64,000 nucleotides of DNA, from the NCBI GenBank assembly GCA_046328115.1, contig JAXLXE010000001.1, forward strand, positions 1,178,001 through 1,242,000, written 5' to 3'. Made by a program: the position numbers and the translations under genes. Position 1 is the first letter of the stretch; each line of letters starts with the position of its first letter. This stretch comes from JAXLXE01 sp046328115. Lineage in GTDB: Bacteria > Chloroflexota > UBA6077 > JACCZL01. Below the pieces are notes generated by a model that ran no database searches, was not told where the DNA came from, and worked only from the letters and a program-made list of their open reading frames with translations. Shown here piece by piece: positions 52,396 to 59,962 of this stretch.

Positions 52396-53634
52396 TCACC
52401 GCCCGACGATCGGCGCGATCGCCCGGATTATACGTTCGGCCCGGCGCTCCCACGTGTATTCAGCGACGTCCCGCCGCGCCCGCGCACGAAGCTGCTCGGC
52501 CAGCGCGCGGTCGGTGAGCAGTCGGTCGATCGCCGCCGAAAGCGCCGGCACGTCGCCCGGCGGCACCAGCAACGCGTTCTGCTCGTGAACCAGTACCTCC
52601 CGAATCGAGGGCAGATCGCTGGCGACGATCGGCACGCCAGCCGCCATGTACTCGAACAGCTTCAGGGGTGACGTGAACACTCGCGCCATCAGATTGTCCG
52701 GCAGAGGCACCACCGCCACCCGAGCTTGAGCGATCCGCCACGCTACCTCCGCGTGCGGAACGAAACCGGTGAACGTTGTTCGATCCGCGATGCCCAATGA
52801 ATCCGCGAGCGCGCGAGCCGCCCGCAAGTCCCCATCTGCCGCCGGGTCGCCGCTTCCGCCGATCACGGTCAAACGGACGCCTGACAAGCGAGAAACCGCC
52901 TCCAGAAGCGTGCCAGCGCCCTTCCACGGATAGAGCTGGCCGGCGTACACCACGTCCGTCTGCAAAGCAGCCGGCTCCACCCGCGGGTTTAGCAGCCGCG
53001 CCGCGTCTGGCACCACCGCCAGGCGCGACCGCGGCACGCCGAACGCATCGACCAGGTAATCCGCACAGGCCTCGGTCAACGGCACCAGCACGTCCGCCCC
53101 GTCGAACACCCGCCGCTCCAGGCCCCGCGTGCGCGCGGCCACCCCCCAGATGCGTCCCGCCTCCAGCGAGCTGTTGTCGCGGGGCCGCGTCGAGAACACC
53201 TCGTGCACCTCGTACACCACAGGCACCCCGTGGATGCGCTTCGCCGCCAGGCACATCCAGGCGATCCGCGGATCTCGCGTCCAGACCACATCCGGGCGGG
53301 GCCAACTCCGCAGCAGGTCGGCCACCGCGCCCACGCCGTAGCTCCAGTTCGTCACCGCCAGCCGCTTGTGGATCTCGACGAAGGACAGCCGCTCAATGTT
53401 CAGCGCTGGCACCGTCACGATCGAGAGGCGGAAATGTGGCTCGAGCCCAAGGTCACGCAGCACCGACTCGCCCGTCGCGGCGTCCACTCGGGCGCGCTGG
53501 GCGACCACCCGCACGGTGGCGCCGGACCGGGCCAGTGCGTGCGCCGTATGGAGCGACTGCACGGCCCGCGCCCGCGTGGACGGGAACTCGAATCCCCCGA
53601 CGTACAGGATGCGCGGGTGTTCCGCCTGGCTCAC
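52396..53634 (-). CDS. Glycosyltransferase family 4, tandem paralogue B
   Basis: This 412-residue GT-B enzyme is the close paralogue of the gene that follows it. It has RILYVGGFEFPSTRARAVQSLHTAHALARSG, VVYEVHEVFSTRP, VYAGQLYPWKGAGTLLEAVS, and FTSPLKLFEYMAAGVPIVAS followed by DLPSIREVLVHEQNALLVP. The two differ mainly in the acceptor-side N-terminal half, consistent with distinct acceptors. Start GTG 53634 overlaps the previous stop as GTGA. Confidence 0.87.
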   Translation of the reverse strand: MSQAEHPRILYVGGFEFPSTRARAVQSLHTAHALARSGATVRVVAQRARVDAATGESVLRDLGLEPHFRLSIVTVPALNIERLSFVEIHKRLAVTNWSYGVGAVADLLRSWPRPDVVWTRDPRIAWMCLAAKRIHGVPVVYEVHEVFSTRPRDNSSLEAGRIWGVAARTRGLERRVFDGADVLVPLTEACADYLVDAFGVPRSRLAVVPDAARLLNPRVEPAALQTDVVYAGQLYPWKGAGTLLEAVSRLSGVRLTVIGGSGDPAADGDLRAARALADSLGIADRTTFTGFVPHAEVAWRIAQARVAVVPLPDNLMARVFTSPLKLFEYMAAGVPIVASDLPSIREVLVHEQNALLVPPGDVPALSAAIDRLLTDRALAEQLRARARRDVAEYTWERRAERIIRAIAPIVGR

Positions 53635-54710
53635 GCCTGCGCCGCGCCCACCATCGCGACCATCCGATCCGCCCAGTGCTCCACGCTGTGCTCGGACTGC
53701 ACCCGCGCACCGAGTGGCTCGATCGCCGCGCGCCGCCTGGCGCCGTCCAGCGTCAGCCAGTCGTTGAGCCGCTCGGCCAACGCGCGGGCGTCTCCCGCCT
53801 GGAACGAAAGGCGCGGCCACAGGTCGCCGAACAACGCTCGGAAGGCCGGATTGCACACCAGCGGCGGAACCCCGGCCGCGATCGATTCCAGTACCGCCTT
53901 GTCCAGGCTGCCTGTGCGGCTGCACGTCGCGAACAGGCCACTGTCCTGGTAAACGGTCGGCATGCTCCAGTACGGCCGCCCCTCGCACAGTGTCACCGTC
54001 TCGCCCAGTGAGGACCGCTCAGCGCGCCGGGCCAGCGCCGCCCTGTAGCTCCGATCCCCGGCAGAGTGCGCCCCGCCTACCACGGTGACCCGCGGGCGAC
54101 GCTCCGCGGGCAAGAGCGCCACGGCATCGATCAACGTCTCGTAGTCCTTGATCGGCGAGTACCTGCCCACGCTCAGCAGGCCGCCGCCCTCACTGCTCTC
54201 CCGGCGCGGCGCGAAGCGCCGGGTATCGATCCCCTGGCCCGTAAGGAAGGGCCGGGCCCCCCGGATCCGGAATCCCTCCGGAGTGGATGTCGCCACGCCG
54301 TCGACCAGGGCGTACGCTAGCCGCAGCATGGGGCTCACGTGCCCGTGGGCATACCAGAGGTAGCCCGGCGTGCGGGTCAGCCGCGCCAGCGGCGCCGCCG
54401 CCACCGCGAAGATGGGCCCCATGTGCGAGACCACGGCGTCCGCCTGGCCGCGTCTCAGAGCTCGCAGCAGGTGGCGCTGGAGCGAGACCAGCCAGACCGC
54501 CTTGCTGGCCCCGCCGCCACCCGACTCTCCCCGGCCCTTGCCCATGGACTGCAGCGTCACGTTCGCAGGGAGCGGTGCGGCGCTGTCCCAGAGCGTGATC
54601 ACGTGCAACCGCTCAACCCGAGCCGCCAGCGCGCTGACCCACCCGTGGATGTGGCCAAACAGGTCATCCGCGGGATCGACCTTCGGCGTGATGAACACCA
54701 GCCTGGTCAC
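53631..54710 (-). CDS. Glycosyltransferase family 4
   Basis: This is a 359-residue GT-B enzyme. It begins RLVFITPKVDPADDLFGHIHGWVSALAARVERLHV, then LWYAHGHVSPMLRLAYALVDGVATSTPEGFRI, LLSVGRYSPIKDYETLIDAV and TGSLDKAVLESIAAGVPPLVC, in which the first glutamate of E-x7-E is replaced by Asp. Start GTG 54710 gives GTGA overlap with the upstream gene. Confidence 0.86.
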   Translation of the reverse strand: MTRLVFITPKVDPADDLFGHIHGWVSALAARVERLHVITLWDSAAPLPANVTLQSMGKGRGESGGGGASKAVWLVSLQRHLLRALRRGQADAVVSHMGPIFAVAAAPLARLTRTPGYLWYAHGHVSPMLRLAYALVDGVATSTPEGFRIRGARPFLTGQGIDTRRFAPRRESSEGGGLLSVGRYSPIKDYETLIDAVALLPAERRPRVTVVGGAHSAGDRSYRAALARRAERSSLGETVTLCEGRPYWSMPTVYQDSGLFATCSRTGSLDKAVLESIAAGVPPLVCNPAFRALFGDLWPRLSFQAGDARALAERLNDWLTLDGARRRAAIEPLGARVQSEHSVEHWADRMVAMVGAAQA

Positions 54711-55909
54711 GATGCCGCTATTGCCTCGCGGAAGACGTCCACCGCCCCGTCCACCATACGGTCCACCGTCCGCCCGGCCACCTCCGCGCGGCCACCCGCC
54801 ACGCAACGACACCGTAGCTCCGTCTCTCCCAGTAGCCGCCGCAACGCGTCAGTCGTCGCATCGACATCGCCATACGGCACCAGCAAACCCGTTTCGCCGT
54901 CCCTGACAAGCTCCACGTTCCCGCCCACCGCCGACGCCACCACCGGCACACCCGCGGCCATGCCCTCCAGGATCACGTGGGAGAGCCCCTCGTACGCCGA
55001 GCATAGCGCCAGCGCCGCGGACACCCCCATCCAGGACTGAACGACCGATCGCTCCACCTCCCCCAGGAACACCGCGGCTCCTGGGATGATCTCCATTGCT
55101 AGCCGCTCCAGTCGGTCGCCCTCCGGGCCGTCGCCCGCCACCACCAGCCGAATCCGCGGCTCGGCCCGCATCGCGAGGCCAACGGCCCGGATCACGGTGT
55201 CCACGCCCTTCCACGCGGTCAACCGAGCAACCACCAGCACCACCCGCGCGTCCGACGGAAGGCCGGCCTCCGCCAGCAGGGCCTCGCGACGCAACCCGTC
55301 TGGCGGGTCGCCCGCCGCGACCGCGTTGGACACCACCCGGATTCGCTCCGCTGGAACGCCCCATCCCTCGACGATCCGCCCGAGGTAGCGGCCTGGCGTG
55401 ATCACCCGAGTGGCAGCCCGGCAGTAGCGCGACTGCATTTGCTTGAGCAGCCGCACCTTACCGCCCGCTTCGAGCCCCTGGAACTCGTCGATAGTCAGGG
55501 AGCGATCGATCAATCCGTGCCGAACGGCGTACTCCCACGCGAAGTCGCCGACGATCTTGATCACGAGCGGCTTCCGCAGCAGCGCATTCGCCGTGATGGC
55601 CGGCAGCCCGTAGTCACTGACGAACAGCAGATCGGCCCGGCGTCCCTGTCGCAGAATCTCTCGCGTGAGCTGCGCCAGGCGCAGCGGCACCGGCTGATCG
55701 CGCCGCACTCTGGTCACGGGGAAGGGATAGTGGTAGCTCTGCTCGGGATCAGCACGATGGCTGCCGTACGTGATCAGCCCCACCCGGTGGCTGCGCCTCA
55801 ACAACTCCGCCCCGAGCGTCCGCAAATACGTGGGCGGACCGCCGGAATCGGGGTGAAACGTGCCGGAGACGATGCAGATGTCCAGGGAGTCCGGCGCGGG
55901 CACGCTCAC
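54707..55909 (-). CDS. Glycosyltransferase family 4, first gene of the large operon
   Basis: This is a 400-residue GT-B enzyme. It begins ICIVSGTFHPDSGGPPTYLRTLGAELLRRSHRV, then LLFVSDYGLPAITANALLRKPLVIKIVGDFAWEYAVRHG, ILVVARLTAWKGVDTVIRAVG-like segment, VAGDGPEGDRLERLA and AYEGLSHVILEGMAAGVPVVASAVGGN. Start GTG 55909 is preceded by GGAGAGG. It leads the 15-gene operon and is divergent from the ABC exporter. The promoter must lie within the 178 bases between 55910 and 56087, where I cannot pick one box with confidence. Confidence 0.86.
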   Translation of the reverse strand: MSVPAPDSLDICIVSGTFHPDSGGPPTYLRTLGAELLRRSHRVGLITYGSHRADPEQSYHYPFPVTRVRRDQPVPLRLAQLTREILRQGRRADLLFVSDYGLPAITANALLRKPLVIKIVGDFAWEYAVRHGLIDRSLTIDEFQGLEAGGKVRLLKQMQSRYCRAATRVITPGRYLGRIVEGWGVPAERIRVVSNAVAAGDPPDGLRREALLAEAGLPSDARVVLVVARLTAWKGVDTVIRAVGLAMRAEPRIRLVVAGDGPEGDRLERLAMEIIPGAAVFLGEVERSVVQSWMGVSAALALCSAYEGLSHVILEGMAAGVPVVASAVGGNVELVRDGETGLLVPYGDVDATTDALRRLLGETELRCRCVAGGRAEVAGRTVDRMVDGAVDVFREAIAAS

Positions 55910-56087
55910 CCTCTCCGCGCGGGGTCGTTGCGCTCAGATCGCCGCGTACCCGTATCCTCTTGGCATCGCCGTGCGCTGGCGTTACTGCTGGGATGGTACC
56001 CCACCTGGCTCGCCGCCAGCCCAAACGGACGCCTGGGGCATGGGGACCGGAGCGCGTTTGTACGCGAAGGCGCTCACGGCTGAGAGC

Positions 56088-57032
56088 ATGCGCGCAAACG
56101 CACCAGACAACACCACCTCGTCTTCAGCGAGCGAGGACGTGGTCACGACCGAGGGCCTCACCAAGCGCTACGGCGACGTGGTCGCCGTGGATCGACTCGA
56201 CCTGCGCGTCGGCCGGGGCGAGATCATAGGCCTCTTGGGCCCCAACGGCGCGGGAAAGACCACCACCATCAACCTGCTGCTCGGCCTGCTCGCACCCAGC
56301 GAAGGCCGCGTCTTCCTGTTCGGCCAGGACCTCGCGGCGCACCGCGCGACCGTGCTGAAGCGCATCAACTTCGCCTCAGCGTACGCCGGACTCCCCCGCG
56401 ACCTGTCCGTCCGCGAGAACCTCCGCGTGTTCGCCGATCTCTACGAGGTGAAGGACGCTCGGCGACGCATCGATACGCTCATTGACCGTCTGGGCCTGGC
56501 AGATCTACAGGGCCGGCGCGTCTGGCGTCTCTCGGCCGGCCAGCGCATGCGCGTGGTGCTCGCGAAGGCGCTCCTGAATGAACCTGAGATCCTGATGCTT
56601 GACGAGCCCACCGCCAGCCTGGACCCGGAGACCGCCGAGCGCGTCCGCGCCGACCTGCTGGAGTACGCCGCCACTGGCAAGACCCTCATCTGGACCAGCC
56701 ACAACCTGGCAGAGGTGGAGCGGCATTGTACGCGGGTCGTGTTCATGCACGGCGGCCGCGTGGCTCTGGACGGACCCCCCGCCCGCCTGGTGCGCGAGGC
56801 GGGCCGCGTGCTCGTGCGCGTCAAACCCAGCCAGCCGCTGTCCGGGGACGATCGAAACGGCCTCGCGGACGACCCCGAGCCCGGCTGGCTTCGCGCGGAG
56901 GCCGCCGATGACGCGGCCGCCGCGGCGCTCATCGCGCACACCCAGAGCCGCGTCGGCATCGAGGGCCTCGACCTGAAACGCCCCACCCTGGAAGACCTGT
57001 TTCTCATCCTGGCTAGAGGCGGCTGGTCGTGA
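56088..57032 (+). CDS. ABC transporter ATP-binding protein (ABC-2 exporter type)
   Basis: This is a 314-residue ATPase. Walker A is GLLGPNGAGKTTTINLLLGLL (residues about 49-69), the signature is RLSAGQRMRVVLAKALLNEP, Walker B ILMLDEPTASLDPE, and the H-loop WTSHNLAEVERH. The C-terminal 70 residues form a DUF4162-like extension. It pairs with the permease gene that overlaps its stop (GTGA). This subfamily exports drugs, lipids or other small substrates rather than O-antigen, since it lacks a Wzt sugar-binding domain. ATG 56088 is favoured; ATG 56040 is also open. Confidence 0.87.
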   Translation: MRANAPDNTTSSSASEDVVTTEGLTKRYGDVVAVDRLDLRVGRGEIIGLLGPNGAGKTTTINLLLGLLAPSEGRVFLFGQDLAAHRATVLKRINFASAYAGLPRDLSVRENLRVFADLYEVKDARRRIDTLIDRLGLADLQGRRVWRLSAGQRMRVVLAKALLNEPEILMLDEPTASLDPETAERVRADLLEYAATGKTLIWTSHNLAEVERHCTRVVFMHGGRVALDGPPARLVREAGRVLVRVKPSQPLSGDDRNGLADDPEPGWLRAEAADDAAAAALIAHTQSRVGIEGLDLKRPTLEDLFLILARGGWS

Positions 57033-57814
57033 GTTGGCGCAGGATCCGCGGGATCGCCCTGCGCCAGTGGCTCACCATGAAGCGCTCGTTCCCCCGATTG
57101 TTCGAGGTCTTCTACTGGCCCATCCTGGAGGTGACCCTCTGGGGCCTGGTCACCCAGTACCTGCTCGTTCAGCAGGGCGCCACCTTCGCCCCCAGCCTGC
57201 TCATCGGCGGCATGATCATGTGGACGCTGCTCCACCGCGCCCAGGAAGACCTGTCCATCGCCTTCCTCGAGGAAAGCTGGTCGCAGAATTTGCCGAACCT
57301 CTTCGCGGCGCCACTCCGCCCCATCGAGTATCTTCTGGCCTCCGCCCTGGTGGGCTTCGTGAAGGTCATGGGCGCCGCGCTGGCCGTCACCGCGCTGGCC
57401 GCGCTGTTCTACGGCTTTGGCCTCTGGTCTCTCGGTCCCACCCTGATCGGGGCCATACCGGCGCTGATCTTCTTCGGCTGGTCCATGGGCCTGGTCACGC
57501 TTGGCCTCATCCTGCGCTACGGCCGCCAGGTAGACGTGCTGGCCTGGAGTTTTGCCATCCTCTTCCAGCCGCTGGTCTGCGCCGTCTATCCGCTGCAGGT
57601 GTTGCCGCCGGGCCTCCAGATCGTGGCGGGCCTCCTCCCACCCACCCACGTGTTCGAAGCAGCCCGAGCCGCGGCAGCCGGCCGCCCAGACTACGCTGAG
57701 CTAGCCATCGGCCTGGTCGGCGGAGCACTGGCGCTGGGCGCCGCCTACTGGTACTTCCGCCGCGGTATCGAAGTCGCCCGCAACGTAGGCCGCCTCGCCA
57801 GCGCCGGCGAATGA
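57029..57814 (+). CDS. ABC-2 type transporter permease
   Basis: This is a 261-residue integral membrane protein with six predicted helices and the ABC-2 permease layout (FEVFYWPILEVTLWGLVTQYL near the N-terminus, FIGWSMGLVTLGLILRYGRQV-like central part and LLPPTHVFEAARAAAAG). It starts with GTG inside the stop of the ATPase gene, so the two are translationally coupled. Substrate is unknown. It is divergent from the flippase operon, so it may serve the same surface product. Confidence 0.85.
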   Translation: MSWRRIRGIALRQWLTMKRSFPRLFEVFYWPILEVTLWGLVTQYLLVQQGATFAPSLLIGGMIMWTLLHRAQEDLSIAFLEESWSQNLPNLFAAPLRPIEYLLASALVGFVKVMGAALAVTALAALFYGFGLWSLGPTLIGAIPALIFFGWSMGLVTLGLILRYGRQVDVLAWSFAILFQPLVCAVYPLQVLPPGLQIVAGLLPPTHVFEAARAAAAGRPDYAELAIGLVGGALALGAAYWYFRRGIEVARNVGRLASAGE

Positions 57815-57879
57815 CGCCGCTTCAGCCGACATCTGGCGGAACCTCGTACGCATGCACAGCGATCGCACGCCGGACGTTG

Positions 57880-57909
57880 TGGTAGGATCAACACATTGAT
57901 TTCCTACCA
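57880..57909. promoter_or_regulatory. Operator palindrome overlapping the vapB promoter
   Basis: TGGTAGGA and TCCTACCA form perfect 8-bp arms (57880-57887 and 57902-57909), and within them TCAA-CACA-TTGA adds an inner inverted repeat. The left arm contains TGG-TAGGAT, an extended -10 form, so a protein bound here would block transcription. The site is 29 bases upstream of the vapB ATG. It fits autoregulation by the AbrB-type antitoxin with VapC. Confidence 0.65.
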
Positions 57910-57938
57910 ATCCGCGGCGCTCCCATGGAGTTCTCCAT

Positions 57939-58181
57939 ATGCTCTCGGTCGAAGCCAACATCCGCGGCAAGAACCAGGTGACGGTCCCTGAAGTCATAGC
58001 GAGCCGCCTCGGGATCACTGCCGGCGACAGGATCGTCTTCGAGCTCGACGAAGACGCACCCGATGAAGTTACCGTCCGGGCGATCCGTCGCAGCTACGCG
58101 GGCGCGTTGGCCGGCGTGTACGGGAATGAAGAAGAGGCCAGGAAATATCTTCAGGAGGAACGGAGCAGCTGGGGGGAGTGA
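57939..58181 (+). CDS. AbrB-family antitoxin (VapB-like)
   Basis: This 80-residue protein has an AbrB/SpoVT swapped-hairpin domain: VEANIRGKNQVTVPEVIASRLGITAGDRIVFELDED. The acidic C-terminal half (GNEEEARKYLQEERSSWGE) should bind the toxin. GGAG lies eight bases before the ATG. It overlaps the toxin gene by four bases and is preceded by a clear operator palindrome. Confidence 0.88.
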   Translation: MLSVEANIRGKNQVTVPEVIASRLGITAGDRIVFELDEDAPDEVTVRAIRRSYAGALAGVYGNEEEARKYLQEERSSWGE

Positions 58182-58657
58182 CGCGAGCTGAGCTGCTCCG
58201 ACGGATCCAGCCGGACCACAGACTCCTGCTGGATGCATCGGTCCTCATAGCCTACCTGGACGGTCACGAGGCCACCTCACCAATCGCGACCGTGGTGCTA
58301 GACGAGCTCATCGGGTCCGGTCGCAATCCCGCCGTAATCTCGATGGTCACCGTCAGCGAGCTGCTCGTGCGGCCGCTGCGAGTTGGAGCGCGTCAACCGT
58401 TCCACCATGCCCACGACTTCCTCACCCGATTTCCGCATCTCTCCCTGGCAGACGTGGACATCCGCGTCGCCCAGGAGGCGGCTTCAATTCGCGCAGCTCA
58501 CCGCTTGACGATGCCAGACGCGCTCACCGTCGCGACTGGGATCGTCAGTCAGGTCAGCCATCTCGTCACGAACGACACAGCCTGGCGAACCAGACTCGCA
58601 CCCCTCTCCACCCGGATCTCGACTGTGGTCCTGAGCGCGCCGACACAGCGCACCTGA
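58178..58657 (+). CDS. PIN-domain toxin (VapC family)
   Basis: This 159-residue PIN-domain ribonuclease begins at GTG 58178, overlapping the antitoxin stop as GTGA. Acidic positions are seen in LLLDASVLIAYLDGHE (Asp19), VTVSELLVRPLR (Glu), RLTMPDALTVATGI (Asp) and HLVTNDTAW (Asp). It forms a complete module with the AbrB antitoxin and is convergent with the membrane transferase gene. Confidence 0.87.
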   Translation: MTRAELLRRIQPDHRLLLDASVLIAYLDGHEATSPIATVVLDELIGSGRNPAVISMVTVSELLVRPLRVGARQPFHHAHDFLTRFPHLSLADVDIRVAQEAASIRAAHRLTMPDALTVATGIVSQVSHLVTNDTAWRTRLAPLSTRISTVVLSAPTQRT

Positions 58658-58672
58658 ACCGCCCGTTCGCGC

Positions 58673-59962
58673 TCAGTCCCCCTCGCCGCTCCACAGCCGC
58701 TTCGCCATCTCCAGCGCAAGGCCAACGTTGATCCCGGAGTTCGCTAACTGCAGGCGCGTCCACGTCTCCGGGCTGAACAGCTCGTCTCTGATCGGCTGCA
58801 GCGAGAAGTCGTGCATCAGCATGTTTAGCAGCAGCGTCAGCGTCACGCACCAGTAGCGGATCCCCCAGAATCGGTCCTGCACACCCGCCAACGCCAGCAG
58901 CGGCAGCACGAAGAACGAGTGGTTCTCGTGCGCCCTCGTGGTCACCAGAAACCAGCCGAATGCCGTGAACGCCGCGATACCGAACAGACGCTGCGGATCG
59001 AACCGGCGCGGGAGCTCCCAGAGCTGCCTGAAGGCAAGCGCCAGGATCGCCAGCGCGAACAGCCCGGCAAGCTGGCGGAACGTCAGCGGGCCGTAAACCA
59101 GCTCAGAGTCATAGACAAAGCCCGGCTCGCCACGGGTCACCAGCCACCACACGTTGTGGGCGTTCGCGGAGGCCACCGGCATCGTCTGGGCGATCAGCCC
59201 GGGCAGCGTGAAGAGTTGCGGCACCGTCCCATACACCAGGAACGGCAGACACACCACCAGCACCGCCGCGCCCGCGGCCAGCCAGCCCTTCAGCGTGCCT
59301 CGGATACCCAGGCACAGGTAGCTCATGCCCAGCAGCAGCGGCAGCAACGACCACGCTTGCGGCTTCGTCGCCAGCGCCAGGCCTATGCTCGCCCACGCAA
59401 GATACGGGCGACGCACACCCAGTCCCCACACCCCGGCCGCCAGGAACATCGCGTGCACGCCGTCTGGCTGCCCCCAGTATGCAAAGTCGAACAGAGCAGC
59501 CGGGTTCAGCCCGTAGGCCGCTGCCCAGAGCAGCGCCGACCGCTGACCGAACTTCCCCGCCACAAGCAAGTAGATCGCGGCCACGCCCACCAGGTGCGGG
59601 ACGACCGCCACCAGCTTCACCAGGATCGTCAGCGCTCGGCTGCCCAGCGCGCGATCCATCTCGAATTCAGGATCGCCCACGTGCAGGTACAGGTGCCCGG
59701 CCAGCCAGTAGCCGTACATCGTCACCGGCGGATAGATTGCCGCCGTCTCTGGGTAGGTCCCCGAGTACGCTCCAGAAATGCCCTGATCGGTGACCAGCCT
59801 GGCCCAGTACTTGTAGTGCGTCACGTCCGCCGCCGCGTGCGCCGGAGCCAACATTAACGCCACGGAAAGCAGCGCGCTCAGCCCAACGATGCCAGCCAGG
59901 ATCGCGAGCGGCCGAGGTGCGAGTGCCTGGCGGTCGCTGGCGGCGGCCGCCGCCGGAATCAC
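58673..59962 (-). CDS. Polytopic membrane glycosyltransferase (polyprenol-phosphate sugar type)
   Basis: This is a 429-residue protein with about ten helices. The early loop AADVTHYKYWARLVTDQGISGAYSGTYPE and the loop around TAAIYPPVTMYGYWLAGHLYL, followed by LFDFAYWGQPDGVHAMFLAAGVWGL, match GT-C enzymes related to ALG6/ALG8 and GT87 that use a lipid-phosphate sugar. The GT2 gene two positions upstream could make that donor. GTG 59962 gives a GTGA overlap with the methyltransferase gene. The catalytic Asp is expected in the first loop. Confidence 0.75.
   Translation of the reverse strand: MIPAAAAASDRQALAPRPLAILAGIVGLSALLSVALMLAPAHAAADVTHYKYWARLVTDQGISGAYSGTYPETAAIYPPVTMYGYWLAGHLYLHVGDPEFEMDRALGSRALTILVKLVAVVPHLVGVAAIYLLVAGKFGQRSALLWAAAYGLNPAALFDFAYWGQPDGVHAMFLAAGVWGLGVRRPYLAWASIGLALATKPQAWSLLPLLLGMSYLCLGIRGTLKGWLAAGAAVLVVCLPFLVYGTVPQLFTLPGLIAQTMPVASANAHNVWWLVTRGEPGFVYDSELVYGPLTFRQLAGLFALAILALAFRQLWELPRRFDPQRLFGIAAFTAFGWFLVTTRAHENHSFFVLPLLALAGVQDRFWGIRYWCVTLTLLLNMLMHDFSLQPIRDELFSPETWTRLQLANSGINVGLALEMAKRLWSGEGD

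Noticed and set aside
52776..54011. Plus-strand open frame of 411 codons
   Set aside because: It lies opposite two certain glycosyltransferase genes and is rich in Arg, Pro and Ala without domain features.
55910..56087. Divergent control region between the flippase operon and the ABC exporter
   Set aside because: I searched for promoters, riboswitches and operator repeats. Only weak boxes and a short GGTACC palindrome are seen, so nothing is claimed.
56088..57032. Wzt-type O-antigen ABC exporter
   Set aside because: The ATPase lacks the large C-terminal sugar-binding domain of Wzt, so O-antigen export was not assigned.
56441..57649. Minus-strand open frame of 402 codons
   Set aside because: It covers the ABC transporter genes on the other strand. 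The translation is full of Glu/Gln/Gly/His runs and shows no family motif.
58919..59857. Plus-strand open frame of 312 codons
   Set aside because: It is antisense to the membrane transferase; the translation is an Arg/Gln/His-rich string typical of shadows.
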